A stretch of 64,000 bases of DNA from Haemophilus parainfluenzae (GCF_003252725.1 NZ_QEPO01000001.1:186001-250000); one strand, 5' to 3'. Positions 21,936 to 31,564 are shown, counted from the first letter of the stretch. Notes: generated by a model not told the origin, from the letters alone. Program-made: numbers and translations.

Positions 21936-24560
21936 ATGAAAACAACAGCAGAAATTAGACAGTCATTCCTTGATTTTTTCCATAGCAAGGGGCATCAGGT
22001 CGTCGCAAGTAGTTCACTTGTGCCTGAAAACGATCCGACATTGCTTTTTACCAATGCCGGGATGAACCAATTTAAAGACGTGTTCCTTGGTATGGACAAA
22101 CGTCCTTACTCACGTGCGACAACTGCACAACGTTGTGTGCGCGCAGGTGGTAAGCATAATGACTTAGAAAACGTAGGTTATACAGCTCGTCACCATACTT
22201 TCTTTGAAATGCTCGGCAACTTCAGTTTTGGCGACTATTTCAAACATGATGCGATTAATTTTGCCTGGGAGTATTTGACTTCTCCACAATGGCTCGGGTT
22301 ACCAAAAGAAAAATTATGGGTAACCGTGTATGAAACCGATAATGAAGCTTATGATATTTGGCATAAAGAAGTTGGTGTGCCAGCAGAACGTATTATTCGT
22401 ATCGGTGATAACAAAGGTGCGCCTTATGCATCAGATAACTTCTGGGCAATGGGTGACACAGGTCCTTGTGGTCCATGTACTGAAATTTTCTACGATCACG
22501 GTGATCACATTTGGGGTGGCCCTCCAGGCTCTCCGGAAGAAGATGGTGACCGCTATATCGAAATTTGGAACGTGGTATTCATGCAATTTAACCGTCAAGC
22601 AGACGGTACAATGGAAAAATTACCACGTCCATCGGTTGATACTGGAATGGGTTTAGAGCGTATTTCTGCTGTATTACAGCACGTAAACTCTAACTATGAG
22701 ATCGATATTTTCCAAAAATTAATTGCAAAAACAGCAGAAATCGTAGGAACAACAGATTTAACTAATAAATCATTACGCGTAATTGCAGACCACATTCGTT
22801 CTTGTGCATATTTAATTGCAGATGGCGTAATTCCATCAAACGAAGGTCGTGGTTATGTATTACGTCGTATTATCCGTCGAGCAGTGCGTCATGGCCACTT
22901 ATTAGGTGCTAAAGAAGCGTTCTTCTATAAACTTGTGCCGACTTTAATTGAGGTCATGGCAGAAGCAGGCAAAGAAGTTAAAGAAAAACAAGCCAATGTA
23001 GAAAAATTACTTCGTTTAGAAGAAGAACAATTTGCTCGTACATTAGAGCGCGGATTAAGCTTATTAGATGATGCGCTAGCTCAAGTGAAAGATGGTGTGT
23101 TGTCAGGTGAAGTAGCCTTTAAACTTTATGATACTTATGGTTTCCCACTTGATTTAACTGCAGACGTATGTCGTGAGCGTGATATTACAATTGATGAAGC
23201 CGGTTTTGAGCGTGAAATGGAAGCACAACGTTTACGCGCACAATCTGCAAGCCAATTCGGCATGGATTACAACAATGTTATTCGTGTAGAAGGTGAAACG
23301 AAATTTGAAGGTTATACTGAATCAGAATCTTTAGCCAAAGTGACCGCACTTTTCCATGATGGTAAATCAGTAGAGAGTATTACTGCAGGCCAAAGCGCTG
23401 TGGTAATTTTAGAAAATACTCCATTCTATGCAGAATCGGGTGGTCAAATTGGTGACAGTGGTTATTTAACCTCTCAAGGTATTCAGTTTAATGTAAAAGA
23501 TACTCAAAAATATGGTCAAGTATTTGGTCATATTGGTGAGTTGGAGCAAGGTAGTTTAAAAGTCGGACAAACAGTCAATGCGGTTGTGGATGCAGCAAGA
23601 CGTCATCAAACGTCACTTAACCATTCTGCAACACACTTATTACACGCCGCATTGCGTCAAGTTTTAGGTCACCATGTAGTGCAAAAAGGATCGTTAGTAT
23701 CTGATACAGCATTACGTTTTGACTTTGCTCATCCGGAAGCGATTACCAAAGCACAGCTTAACGAAATTGAAACGCTGGTAAACCAAAAAGTACGTGAGAA
23801 TTTTGTGGTTCAAACGGACGTAATGGATATCGAAGCAGCAAAAGCAAAAGGTGCAATGGCGTTATTCGGTGAAAAATATGCTGATGTGGTACGTGTTTTA
23901 ACAATGGGTGATTTCTCCGTTGAACTTTGTGGTGGCATTCATGCTAAACGTACTGGTGATATCGGTTTATTTAAAATTGTGGCGGAAACTGCAGTTGCAG
24001 CAGGTGTTCGTCGTATTGAAGCGGTAACGGGTGAAAATGCAATTAATTGGTTACATAATCAACAACGCATTCTTACTCAAAGTGCAGATTTATTTAAATC
24101 TGACGTTAATACCCTTGTTGAGAAAATTCAGCAACTTCAAGATAAAGCGAAGAAAGCAGAAAAAGAATTACAAGGATTAAAAGAAAAAGCCGCAATGCAA
24201 GCGGGGTCCGATTTAGTGAAAAGTGCGGTTAAAATTAATGATGTTTCTGTAATCGTACATCAACTAGACGGAATTGAAACTAAATCGTTACGTGTGATGG
24301 TTGATGATTTAAAAAATCAACTTGGTTCAGGCGTAATTGTATTTGCATCTATTTTAGATGATAAAGTCAACCTCGTCGTTGGCGTAACAAGCGATTTAAC
24401 TACTAAAGTGAAGGCTGGTGAGCTAGTGAATTTAATGGCTCAGCAAGTTGGTGGGAAAGGCGGTGGTCGCCCTGATATGGCAATGGCAGGAGGCTCCCAA
24501 CCAGAAAATGTGAATCTAGCATTAACTGTCGCACAAAACTGGTTAAGCAATAATCTGTAG
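21936..24560 (+). CDS. alaS: Alanyl-tRNA synthetase
   Basis: Charges tRNA-Ala and edits mischarged Ser/Gly. At 874 aa it has the usual length. The class II catalytic core is N-terminal ([29 protein letters not shown]-like region). The tRNA-recognition segment is [16 protein letters not shown]. The editing domain has zinc ligands [13 protein letters not shown] and [11 protein letters not shown], and the C-Ala domain ends [16 protein letters not shown] cognate tRNA-Ala(GGC) with the G3-U70 identity pair is encoded at 39377-39452. csrA follows at 78 bases. Confidence 0.97.
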   Translation: MKTTAEIRQSFLDFFHSKGHQVVASSSLVPENDPTLLFTNAGMNQFKDVFLGMDKRPYSRATTAQRCVRAGGKHNDLENVGYTARHHTFFEMLGNFSFGDYFKHDAINFAWEYLTSPQWLGLPKEKLWVTVYETDNEAYDIWHKEVGVPAERIIRIGDNKGAPYASDNFWAMGDTGPCGPCTEIFYDHGDHIWGGPPGSPEEDGDRYIEIWNVVFMQFNRQADGTMEKLPRPSVDTGMGLERISAVLQHVNSNYEIDIFQKLIAKTAEIVGTTDLTNKSLRVIADHIRSCAYLIADGVIPSNEGRGYVLRRIIRRAVRHGHLLGAKEAFFYKLVPTLIEVMAEAGKEVKEKQANVEKLLRLEEEQFARTLERGLSLLDDALAQVKDGVLSGEVAFKLYDTYGFPLDLTADVCRERDITIDEAGFEREMEAQRLRAQSASQFGMDYNNVIRVEGETKFEGYTESESLAKVTALFHDGKSVESITAGQSAVVILENTPFYAESGGQIGDSGYLTSQGIQFNVKDTQKYGQVFGHIGELEQGSLKVGQTVNAVVDAARRHQTSLNHSATHLLHAALRQVLGHHVVQKGSLVSDTALRFDFAHPEAITKAQLNEIETLVNQKVRENFVVQTDVMDIEAAKAKGAMALFGEKYADVVRVLTMGDFSVELCGGIHAKRTGDIGLFKIVAETAVAAGVRRIEAVTGENAINWLHNQQRILTQSADLFKSDVNTLVEKIQQLQDKAKKAEKELQGLKEKAAMQAGSDLVKSAVKINDVSVIVHQLDGIETKSLRVMVDDLKNQLGSGVIVFASILDDKVNLVVGVTSDLTTKVKAGELVNLMAQQVGGKGGGRPDMAMAGGSQPENVNLALTVAQNWLSNNL

Positions 24561-24638
24561 TACAAGCAGGTCGGTGGGATGCCGATCTTTACTTGATTGA
24601 TAGGGATATCTAATAAATGCAAACTAAGGAGATAAAAG

Positions 24639-24830
24639 ATGTTAATCTTAACTCGAAAAGTTGGCGAAAGTGTTCTCATTGGAGAGGATATTTCTATCAC
24701 GGTTTTGAGTGTACGTGGAAACCAAGTCAAACTCGGTGTGCAAGCACCTAAAGAAGTATCCGTTCACCGAGAGGAAATTTACCAACGAATTCTGCAGTCA
24801 AAAGATGAACATATAGATGGGGCATCTTAG
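24639..24830 (+). CDS. csrA: Carbon storage regulator CsrA
   Basis: Dimeric RNA-binding repressor/activator of translation recognising GGA in hairpin loops. At 63 aa, [18 protein letters not shown] and [19 protein letters not shown] are diagnostic, including the basic binding face (R44 equivalent in VHREE). The alaS-csrA order is conserved. The leader contains several GGA triplets, including the AAGGAG Shine-Dalgarno itself, compatible with autoregulation as known in E. coli, though I cannot show it. Confidence 0.97.
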   Translation: MLILTRKVGESVLIGEDISITVLSVRGNQVKLGVQAPKEVSVHREEIYQRILQSKDEHIDGAS

Positions 24831-24993
24831 ACCGACGAGTTTTATGAATGTTTTACATTCTATTTATAATTTAATTAACGTTTTTCAAAAAATTAAACAC
24901 ATTGGTTTGCAAGATTTTAAAAATAACGGAAATTTGAGTTATAAAGGTAGAGAAGGAACTTTTCCAACTTAAATCTATCAAAATTTAATCAAT

Positions 24994-25028
24994 AATGACC
25001 GCACTTTTAGTATAGAAGTGTGGTCATT
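24994..25028 (+). other. USS-based stem-loop upstream of galU
   Basis: AATGACCGCACTT (24994-25006) / AAGTGTGGTCATT (25016-25028), 13 bp with one G-U, 9-base loop. No T-tract follows, so it is at best a weak terminator for csrA. The right arm is a USS with one changed base. The rest of the 224-base gap is AT-rich; a TATAAT at 24865-24870 has no good -35. Confidence 0.6.
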
Positions 25029-25054
25029 CCATATTAAAACAAAAAGGAAAATCA

Positions 25055-25942
25055 ATGAAAGCAATTATTCCCGTAGCTGGTTTAGGTACTCGTATGTTGC
25101 CAGCAACAAAAGCAATTCCAAAAGAAATGTTAACGCTTGTGGATAAACCACTGATTCAATATGTTGTGAATGAATGTGTCGCAGCTGGTATCAAAGAAAT
25201 CGTGTTAGTCACACATTCTTCTAAAAATGCGATTGAAAACCACTTTGATACGTCTTTTGAGTTGGAAACCATGCTTGAGAAACGTGTTAAACGTCAACTT
25301 TTGGAAGAGGTTCGTTCTATTTGTCCTAAAGATGTAACCATCATGCACGTTCGTCAAGGCAATGCGAAAGGTTTAGGCCATGCTGTGCTATGTGGTCGTC
25401 CTGTCGTTGGAAACGAGCCGTTTGCAGTGGTGTTACCTGATGTGCTTTTAGCAGATTTTACGGCAAATCAAAAGAAAGAAAATCTTTCAGCAATGATTAA
25501 ACGTTTTAAAGAAACACAAGCAAGCCAAATTATGGTAGCGCCTGTTGCCGCGGATGAAGTGAGTAGCTATGGTATCGCAGATTGTGGTGGCGTAGAGTTA
25601 AAAGGTGGCGATAGCGTTAAAATTAATAGCATTGTTGAAAAACCATCTGTGGAAGAGGCACCATCAAATCTTGCTGTTGTTGGTCGTTATGTGTTCTCTG
25701 CTGCGATTTGGGATTTATTAGAAAAAACACCAGTTGGTGTGGGCGATGAAATCCAATTAACGGATGCAATCGATATGCTTATTGAGAAAGAGACCGTTGA
25801 AGCGTTCCATATGACAGGCAGAAGCTTTGACTGTGGTGACAAGATTGGTTATATGGAAGCTTTTGTAGAATATGGTCTTCGTCATGATAAATTAGGTAAA
25901 GAGTTTAAAGCTTTCCTAAAAGATCTTGCAAAAACCTTATAA
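25055..25942 (+). CDS. galU: UTP-glucose-1-phosphate uridylyltransferase
   Basis: Makes UDP-glucose for lipooligosaccharide and galactose metabolism. The nucleotidyltransferase motif [18 protein letters not shown] is at residues 9-26, followed by [30 protein letters not shown] and [10 protein letters not shown] complete the family set. At 295 aa it is standard. AAAAGGAAAATCA precedes the ATG. A GAAA-tetraloop terminator follows directly. Confidence 0.96.
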   Translation: MKAIIPVAGLGTRMLPATKAIPKEMLTLVDKPLIQYVVNECVAAGIKEIVLVTHSSKNAIENHFDTSFELETMLEKRVKRQLLEEVRSICPKDVTIMHVRQGNAKGLGHAVLCGRPVVGNEPFAVVLPDVLLADFTANQKKENLSAMIKRFKETQASQIMVAPVAADEVSSYGIADCGGVELKGGDSVKINSIVEKPSVEEAPSNLAVVGRYVFSAAIWDLLEKTPVGVGDEIQLTDAIDMLIEKETVEAFHMTGRSFDCGDKIGYMEAFVEYGLRHDKLGKEFKAFLKDLAKTL

Positions 25943-25949
25943 TAGACTG

Positions 25950-25972
25950 AAACCACCGAAAGGTGGTTTTTA
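25950..25972 (+). terminator. Terminator of galU
   Basis: AAACCACC (25950-25957), GAAA tetraloop, GGTGGTTT (25962-25969), then TTA; a compact stable hairpin. Confidence 0.88.
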
Positions 25973-26004
25973 TTTATATATTTGGATTACACAATATAAA
26001 AGAT

Positions 26005-26041
26005 AAAAAAGAAGGCATCTAATGATGCCTTCTTCTTTTTT
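26005..26041 (-). terminator. Terminator of aqpZ (bidirectional form)
   Basis: GAAGGCATC (26011-26019) / GATGCCTTC (26024-26032), flanked by AAAAAA on the left and CTTTTTTT-type sequence on the right. The minus-strand T-tract serves aqpZ. Confidence 0.85.
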
Positions 26042-26055
26042 TATGAAATGAAATC

Positions 26056-26745
26056 TTAGTTATTTTTCGCTAATAAAGTGCGGTAGATAATACCACCTAA
26101 AATACCACCGATAATCGGCGCAACCCAGAATAACCATAATTGGTCGATTGCCCAAGAACCTTGGAATACCGCAACTGCAGTACTACGAGCCGGGTTTACA
26201 GAGGTATTTGATACAGGAATGCTGATTAAGTGGATTAACGTTAAGCCTAAACCAATTGCAATTGGCGCAAAACCTGCAGCTGCATTTTTATGAGTTGAAC
26301 CCATGATGATTAATAAGAAGAATGCAGTCAATAATACTTCTGCTACGAATACTGCTTCTAAAGAATAACCTTCAGGAGAGTGTTCGCCGTAGCCATTAGA
26401 TGCAAAACCTGCAGTCACATCAAAGCCCGCTTTACCTGATGCGATAAGATAAAGTGCAGCACCCGCTAGTAAACCACCAACTACTTGAGAAACGATGTAT
26501 GGAAGGGCATCTTTAGCAGAGAAACGACCGCCAGCCACTAAACCAAGTGTTACAGCTGGGTTAAAGTGACCACCAGAAATGTGACCTACTGCGTAAGCCA
26601 TGGTTAATACGGTTAAACCGAAGGCAAATGCAACGCCCACATAACCGATACCTAGGTTGACAGAAGCGGCAAAGATTGCACTACCACAACCACCGAAAAC
26701 TAACCAAAATGTGCCGAAGAATTCAGCAAAAAGTTTTTTTGACAT
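26056..26745 (-). CDS. aqpZ: Aquaporin Z
   Basis: Inner-membrane tetrameric water channel. The ATG at 26745 (GAGG upstream) gives 229 aa; the longer frame adds 23 residues without a ribosome-binding site. Six transmembrane helices surround the two half-helices NPAVT and [24 protein letters not shown] matches AqpZ with the selectivity-filter His, Thr and Arg of a strict water pore rather than a glycerol facilitator. It stands divergent from metJ, sharing a 227-base intergenic region with CpxR-like repeats. Confidence 0.95.
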   Translation of the reverse strand: MSKKLFAEFFGTFWLVFGGCGSAIFAASVNLGIGYVGVAFAFGLTVLTMAYAVGHISGGHFNPAVTLGLVAGGRFSAKDALPYIVSQVVGGLLAGAALYLIASGKAGFDVTAGFASNGYGEHSPEGYSLEAVFVAEVLLTAFFLLIIMGSTHKNAAAGFAPIAIGLGLTLIHLISIPVSNTSVNPARSTAVAVFQGSWAIDQLWLFWVAPIIGGILGGIIYRTLLAKNN

Positions 26746-26852
26746 AATAGACCTCAATATTAAACATGTCGTTATCTTCAAATAACAATAATGTATTGCG
26801 AATGCAACAGGCATTTAGTCAAAAGTAATGGTTTTTAGTTCTGCAAATTATT

Positions 26853-26877
26853 GTAAATGTTTGTAAGTGAATGTAAG
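26853..26877 (+). promoter_or_regulatory. Triple GTAA repeat, CpxR-box-like
   Basis: GTAAA (26853-26857), 5 bp, GTAAG (26863-26867), 5 bp, GTAAG (26873-26877): three direct repeats with exact 10-bp period. The E. coli CpxR consensus is GTAAA-N5-GTAAA. The repeats sit just upstream of the metJ extended -10 and about 110-130 bp upstream of the divergent aqpZ ATG. cpxRA itself lies at 30161-32268. Confidence 0.5.
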
Positions 26878-26887
26878 GGAAATAGCA

Positions 26888-26915
26888 TGCTATACTTTTA
26901 GCCGTCTAGATTGTC
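26888..26915 (+). promoter_or_regulatory. metJ promoter with tandem Met boxes
   Basis: An extended -10, TGCTATACT (26888-26896), is followed directly by AGCCGTCT (26900-26907) and AGATTGTC (26908-26915). Against the Met box AGACGTCT these match 7 of 8 and 5 of 8. Two adjacent 8-mers are the minimum MetJ operator, placed over the start site, so autorepression is expected. Confidence 0.7.
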
Positions 26916-26972
26916 ATTTTGCTTATTTTTCATTAAAATACGGATAAATTATCAGGTTATTTAAGGTGCATT

Positions 26973-27290
26973 ATGGCAAACTGGGATGGCAAATATATTA
27001 GCCCTTATGCAGAACATGGCAAAAAGAGCGAGCAAGTCAAAAAAATTACAGTGTCTATTCCAATTAAAGTATTGGAAATTTTGACGAACGAGCGTACGCG
27101 TCGTCAGCTGAAAAGTTTGCGCCATGCAACAAATAGTGAATTGCTTTGTGAGGCATTCTTGCATGCTTTTACGGGTCAGCCATTACCGACTGATGCAGAT
27201 TTAATGAAAGAACGCCATGATGAGATTCCTGAAAATGCCAAAGAGATCATGCGTGATTTAGGCATCGATCCTGAAAGCTGGGAATATTAA
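26973..27290 (+). CDS. metJ: Methionine repressor MetJ
   Basis: Ribbon-helix-helix dimer that represses methionine synthesis and uptake genes with S-adenosylmethionine as corepressor. At 105 aa, the operator-contacting strand [23 protein letters not shown] and the [24 protein letters not shown] core are nearly identical to E. coli MetJ. The ATG follows AAGG at a usable distance. It converges on cueR with a single base between the stop codons. Confidence 0.97.
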   Translation: MANWDGKYISPYAEHGKKSEQVKKITVSIPIKVLEILTNERTRRQLKSLRHATNSELLCEAFLHAFTGQPLPTDADLMKERHDEIPENAKEIMRDLGIDPESWEY

Positions 27291-27291
27291 T

Positions 27292-27678
27292 TTATCCTTT
27301 TAATCCGTCTAAAATACTGCATTCAGGGCAATCATTGCCCTGACAAGCGTTATGCCATCGTTCCAATTCCTCTACCATTTTTTGCAAGTGATGAATTTGC
27401 TCATTCAATGTTTTAATATGCTGCGTCGTAAGTGCTTTAACTTCTCGGCTACTACGATTGGGATTATCCTGTAATTGCAAAAGTTGGTGAATTTGTTGGA
27501 GTGAAAACCCAACATCTCGAGAGTGACGAATAAAACGTAGTCGTTCTAAATCCTTTTCTTCATAATGGCGATAACCGGAAAGGCTTCGCTGTGCTGGTTT
27601 TAATAAGCCGGACTTCTCATAATCCCGAATTTGTTTACTTGATAAACCGACTAATTTTGCTACTTCACTAATGTTCAT
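27292..27678 (-). CDS. cueR: Cu(I)-responsive MerR-family regulator CueR
   Basis: Activates copper export genes by distorting a 19-bp-spaced promoter when bound to Cu(I). At 128 aa: a MerR helix-turn-helix (1-70), a long dimerisation helix, then the metal loop. C112 and C120 (CQGNDCPEC) and S77 match the E. coli CueR numbering that marks monovalent coinage-metal sensors; an extra Cys is at 117. AAGGA precedes the ATG. It is divergent from copZ-copA across the operator at 27688-27718. Confidence 0.92.
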   Translation of the reverse strand: MNISEVAKLVGLSSKQIRDYEKSGLLKPAQRSLSGYRHYEEKDLERLRFIRHSRDVGFSLQQIHQLLQLQDNPNRSSREVKALTTQHIKTLNEQIHHLQKMVEELERWHNACQGNDCPECSILDGLKG

Positions 27679-27687
27679 AAAAAATCC

Positions 27688-27718
27688 TTGACCTTAACCT
27701 TATGTTAAGGTTTATAGT
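27688..27718 (+). promoter_or_regulatory. CueR-controlled promoter of copZ-copA
   Basis: TTGACC (-35, 27688-27693) and TATAGT (-10, 27713-27718) are separated by 19 bp, the overlong spacer typical of MerR-family targets. Inside is the dyad ACCTTAAC-CTTAT-GTTAAGGT (27691-27711). The layout is a textbook match for Cu(I)-dependent activation. Confidence 0.9.
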
Positions 27719-27758
27719 AAGCTTAATTTCAATCTATATCAATAATTAAGGAGTAAAT

Positions 27759-27968
27759 ATGAAATCAATTACATTACATGTAACAGGGATGACTTGTGGT
27801 GGTTGTGTGAAAAGCGTCACAAGAGTGTTGGAAGAACTTAATGGTGTAGAAAAAGCCGTAGTAACACTTGATGATGGTAAAGCAGTGGTTACCTTTGATC
27901 AAAGTGCGGTCAGTATTCCACAATTAATTGAAACAATTGAAGACGCAGGTTTTTATGCAACAGAATAA
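27759..27968 (+). CDS. copZ: Copper chaperone (HMA domain)
   Basis: Small cytosolic ferredoxin-fold metallochaperone, 69 aa, that binds Cu(I) through C13 and C16 of GMTCGGC and hands it to CopA. The ribosome-binding site is AAGGAG. It overlaps copA by 14 bases, so the two are translationally linked. A USS at 27902 lies in the coding region. Its place as first gene after the CueR promoter supports the copper assignment. Confidence 0.92.
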   Translation: MKSITLHVTGMTCGGCVKSVTRVLEELNGVEKAVVTLDDGKAVVTFDQSAVSIPQLIETIEDAGFYATE

Positions 27969-30123
27969 AAAAATAGCCATTCAAATCGAGGGGATGACCT
28001 GCCAATCCTGTGCTAATCGGATTGAGAAAGTATTGAATAGAAATGATTTTGTCTCTGACGCGGGCGTGAATTTTGCGGCAGAGGAAGCGCACGTAGTATT
28101 TGATTCATCTCAGGCTTCAGAACAAGATATTTTGACAATTATTCAAAAAGCGGGATTTAATGGCATTCTAAAGCAAAATGTGCTGCCTAGCGCACCTAAT
28201 GAAACGAAGATTAGTCCGCGTTTATGGTTGCTTTTGTTCATTAACATTCCTTTTTTAATCGGAATGATCGGGATGATGTTTAATCATCATTCTTGGATGA
28301 TTCCACCAATGTGGCAATTTGTTCTTGCGAGCATTGTGCAACTTTGGTTAGCCATTCCTTTTTATAAAGGTGCGATTGGTAGTATTCGAGGTGGTTTGGC
28401 CAATATGGATGTACTGGTAAGTACTGGTACGTTGGTGATTTATCTCTATTCGGTCTTTATGCTGTTTTATCATCAGTCAATGGGGCATGATGGCGCATCT
28501 CATGTCTATTTTGAAGTATCGGTGATGGTCATCGGTTTCGTCAGCCTTGGGAAATTTCTTGAGGAAAGAACGAAGAAACAAAGCTTAAATAGTTTAGGAT
28601 TATTATTACAACTCACCCCAAAACAGGTCAGTGTTCAACGTGAAAATCGTTGGGAAACGATTCCTCTCGATCAAGTAAAAATAGGCGATATTTTACGAGC
28701 TAATCAAGGTGAACGTATTGCAGCTGATGGCGTAGTTGAACAGGGGGGGGGGTGGTGCGATGAGAGTCATTTAACCGGTGAATCTCAACCATTAGAAAAA
28801 ATGTCTCAAAGTCCTGTGCTTGCAGGGGCAATGGTGACACAAGGTAGCCTTATTTATCGAGCCAATCAACTCGGTCAGCAAACCCTATTGGGTGATATGA
28901 TGAAAGCGCTCTCAGAGGCGCAAGGTACAAAAGCACCGATTGCTCGTTTTGCCGATAAAGTTGCTGCTGTATTTGTGCCAGCCGTGTTATTGATTTCCGC
29001 GATAACATTTGGAGCAACCTGGTGGATAAAAGGTGATTGGGTTACCGCTTTAATTCATGCGGTTGCCGTGTTAGTTATCGCTTGTCCTTGTGCGTTAGGA
29101 CTTGCTACACCTGCTGCCATAATGGTGGGAATGGGGAAAGCAGTCAATGCAGGGATTTGGTTTAAAGATGCAGCATCCATGGAAGAGGCAGCGCATGTGG
29201 ATACGGTGGTATTAGATAAAACAGGAACGATAACTCAAGGAGAACTCAAAATTGCCGCTGTTTGGCAACCACAAAGTGCGATCTATTCTGAAGAAGATTT
29301 ATATCGCATTGCGGCTTCCGTTGAGCAAAATGCCAATCATCCCTTAGCTAAAGCGATAGTCCTGGCTGCACAGGAAAAATCACTTGAAATTCCGACCGCA
29401 CTTTCAATTCATTCAGAAGTGGGACTGGGCATCTCTGCTCACATTGACGGAATAGGTTTGGTTAAAGTCGGTAAGCCAGCTTATTGTGACTTAACCTTAC
29501 CAGATAATATGCAAGAAATTTGGCAAATTGCGAGTATTGTTGCGGTATCCGTGGATAACAGTCCAATCGGTGCATTTGCCCTAGCAGACAGTCTAAAAGA
29601 GGATAGTTTGCAGGCGATTCAACGTTTACATCAACATAATATTGATGTGGTGATGATGAGCGGCGATCAGCAATCTGTCGTTGATTATGTCGCCAAACAA
29701 GTAGGTGTGAAAACTGCACAGGGTAATTGCAGTCCACGTGACAAAGCTGCTTATATTGAGGCATTACGTCAGCAAGGCAAAGTAGTAGCAATGGTTGGTG
29801 ATGGTGTGAATGATGCACCAGCCTTAGCGATGGCTAATGTAAGCTTTGCGATGAAATCGGGTTCTGATGTTGCAGAGCAAACCGCATCGGCGACACTCAT
29901 GCAGCATTCGGTAGATCAGTTAGTCGATGGATTAATGATTTCTCGTGCGACATTAAAGAATATTAAGCAAAACTTATTCTTTGCTCTCATTTACAATGTG
30001 CTAGGTATCCCACTTGCCGCATTGGGCTATTTAAGTCCTGTATTAGCTGGCGCAGCAATGGCGATGAGTTCGCTTTCTGTACTGTCAAATGCACTGCGAT
30101 TAAAACGAGTGAAAATTAGATAA
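27955..30123 (+). CDS. copA: Cu(I)-exporting P1B-type ATPase CopA
   Basis: Inner-membrane pump that expels cytosolic Cu(I) using ATP. The ATG at 27955, overlapping copZ, gives 722 aa. There is one N-terminal HMA domain (GMTCQSC, C16/C19). The A-domain TGES is at 274-277, the transport motif CPC at 377-379, the phosphorylated Asp in DKTGT at 421, NHPLAKA in the N-domain and MVGDGVNDAPALA in the P-domain. A run of ten G just before TGES (28743-28752) could slip and stop translation early; as sequenced the frame is intact. Confidence 0.95.
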   Translation: MQQNKKIAIQIEGMTCQSCANRIEKVLNRNDFVSDAGVNFAAEEAHVVFDSSQASEQDILTIIQKAGFNGILKQNVLPSAPNETKISPRLWLLLFINIPFLIGMIGMMFNHHSWMIPPMWQFVLASIVQLWLAIPFYKGAIGSIRGGLANMDVLVSTGTLVIYLYSVFMLFYHQSMGHDGASHVYFEVSVMVIGFVSLGKFLEERTKKQSLNSLGLLLQLTPKQVSVQRENRWETIPLDQVKIGDILRANQGERIAADGVVEQGGGWCDESHLTGESQPLEKMSQSPVLAGAMVTQGSLIYRANQLGQQTLLGDMMKALSEAQGTKAPIARFADKVAAVFVPAVLLISAITFGATWWIKGDWVTALIHAVAVLVIACPCALGLATPAAIMVGMGKAVNAGIWFKDAASMEEAAHVDTVVLDKTGTITQGELKIAAVWQPQSAIYSEEDLYRIAASVEQNANHPLAKAIVLAAQEKSLEIPTALSIHSEVGLGISAHIDGIGLVKVGKPAYCDLTLPDNMQEIWQIASIVAVSVDNSPIGAFALADSLKEDSLQAIQRLHQHNIDVVMMSGDQQSVVDYVAKQVGVKTAQGNCSPRDKAAYIEALRQQGKVVAMVGDGVNDAPALAMANVSFAMKSGSDVAEQTASATLMQHSVDQLVDGLMISRATLKNIKQNLFFALIYNVLGIPLAALGYLSPVLAGAAMAMSSLSVLSNALRLKRVKIR
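28743..28752 (+). repeat. G10 homopolymer inside copA
   Basis: CAG followed by ten G, then TGG, encoding Gln-Gly-Gly-Gly-Trp. Removing one G gives a stop at 28772-28774; adding one gives a stop at 28761-28763. Mononucleotide tracts of this length are known slippage sites in Haemophilus. Confidence 0.95.
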
Positions 30124-30125
30124 GA

Positions 30126-30157
30126 AAAAGGCGATATGAAAATATCGCCTTTTGTTT
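30126..30157. terminator. Bidirectional terminator between copA and cpxA
   Basis: AAAAGGCGATAT (30126-30137), GAAA loop, ATATCGCCTTTT (30142-30153), then GTTTG. A-tract on one side and T-tract on the other, serving both converging genes. Confidence 0.9.
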
Positions 30158-30160
30158 GAA

Positions 30161-31564
30161 CTAACTTTGTTTCCATAATGGAAGTTGAATAGTGACGGCA
30201 AGTCCACCTAAATTACTGGATTCTGCCCATACTTTTCCATGGTGTTCATTAACTACGTTATAAACAATGGTTAATCCCAACCCAGTTCCACCCGTGGCCC
30301 GTGTTCGGGTTTCATCTACACGATAAAATGGCTTAAAGATTTTATCAAACTCTTCAGGTGGTAAGCCTAAGCCATTATCATCCACTCGAATTTGTAGGCA
30401 GTTCTCATCCTGTTCATTTTTTTGTAAGTTAATAGTTAGGAAAATACGGTCTTTAGTGTATTTCAATGCATTACGAACAATGTTTTCAATTGCACTGGTG
30501 AGTAAGCTTAGGTTACCATAAATCATGTGTTTTTTAGGATGTAAGATAGAGATATTCACATCACAAGTTATTTTTCGTTGCTCAGCTTCAAATAGAGCAT
30601 CCTTTATGACATCGTCCCAGAGTTGAACAATAGAAAATAAATTGTGCTCCATTTGAGAATGCATTTGTTGACGAGAAATGAGTAACAACTCGCTAATCAT
30701 TTTGTCCATTCGTTGGATTTCTTTCTCAATGCGTTTAACTGGCTCAATATCACCCGTTTGATGGCGAACCAAGGCTGTGGAAAGTTGTAAACGTGTCAGT
30801 GGTGTTTTTAATTCATGAGAAATAGATGACAGTAGATTGTGTTGATTCGAAATGAGATTATCAATCGCAATCGACATCTTGTTAAAGCTTTGACCGACTT
30901 CTCGTAATTCTGATGGACCATGATTCGCTAGCTCATTATCAACTTTGAAGTTACCTAATGCCACGCTATTAGCGGCTTTTTGCAAATTGGTAATCGGTTT
31001 GACGATGGTATGAGTGAACCACCAAAGCAAAGGAGTCGTGATAATTAACGTTAAGAGCAGTAAGATCCAAGGGTGATCAAGCATATAACGTAAGATTTCT
31101 TGTTGGCCATTTGCTCGAGACACAAAGAATAATTCGGATGCTTGGTCGGAATCACCAATATAGACTTTAAAAGGTCCTGCAATTTGAATATCTTTAAACG
31201 TTTTGCGTTGTGGCTGGGCGAAGTTACTTGATTCTTGGGCGAACTGAGCAATATGTATTCTTTCTTCGCCTAAAGCGCCGAAGATTTCTTTTTCAGGCGT
31301 CATGATGACTGGGCGAGCAGAGTCGAATTTATCAGTTGGAAGCACAGGAACGCCTGCGAGAATACCATTGATTCTATTGTTACGAATTGATTCAACGAGT
31401 TTCTTTTGATAGCTCGATATTTCATTTTGATTTAAATCTGAGTATAAGCGGCTATCAAAATAAGGGAGTGCGACTAAAAGCGCGGTCATGGCAAAGAATG
31501 CCAACCAAAAGACAGTGAATGTGCGTATAGTGAGCTGATTTAAGCTAAATTTCTTAATAAGCAT
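30161..31564 (-). CDS. cpxA: Envelope-stress sensor histidine kinase CpxA
   Basis: Inner-membrane kinase/phosphatase sensing misfolded envelope proteins. Membrane helix 1 is at about 14-36, a periplasmic domain at about 37-165, helix 2 at about 166-186, then HAMP, the dimerisation/phosphoacceptor helix SHELKTPLTRLQL with H250, and an ATPase domain with N box (ENIVRNALKYT), DDNGLGLP and GGTGLGL. At 467 aa it closely resembles E. coli CpxA, including IAGPFKVY in the sensor. Its ATG overlaps the cpxR stop by one base (TAATG). Confidence 0.93.
   Translation of the reverse strand: MLIKKFSLNQLTIRTFTVFWLAFFAMTALLVALPYFDSRLYSDLNQNEISSYQKKLVESIRNNRINGILAGVPVLPTDKFDSARPVIMTPEKEIFGALGEERIHIAQFAQESSNFAQPQRKTFKDIQIAGPFKVYIGDSDQASELFFVSRANGQQEILRYMLDHPWILLLLTLIITTPLLWWFTHTIVKPITNLQKAANSVALGNFKVDNELANHGPSELREVGQSFNKMSIAIDNLISNQHNLLSSISHELKTPLTRLQLSTALVRHQTGDIEPVKRIEKEIQRMDKMISELLLISRQQMHSQMEHNLFSIVQLWDDVIKDALFEAEQRKITCDVNISILHPKKHMIYGNLSLLTSAIENIVRNALKYTKDRIFLTINLQKNEQDENCLQIRVDDNGLGLPPEEFDKIFKPFYRVDETRTRATGGTGLGLTIVYNVVNEHHGKVWAESSNLGGLAVTIQLPLWKQS

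Noticed and set aside
24831-25054. Possible small RNA or riboswitch in the csrA-galU gap
   Set aside because: Only an AT-rich stretch and a USS stem-loop are visible; no promoter-terminator pair or conserved aptamer could be recognised.
26746-26814. 23-codon N-terminal extension of aqpZ
   Set aside because: Not conserved in aquaporins, and the ATG at 26745 has GAGG upstream.
29462-29818. Minus-strand frame of 118 codons inside copA
   Set aside because: His/Gln/Leu-rich shadow translation of the opposite strand; no family features.
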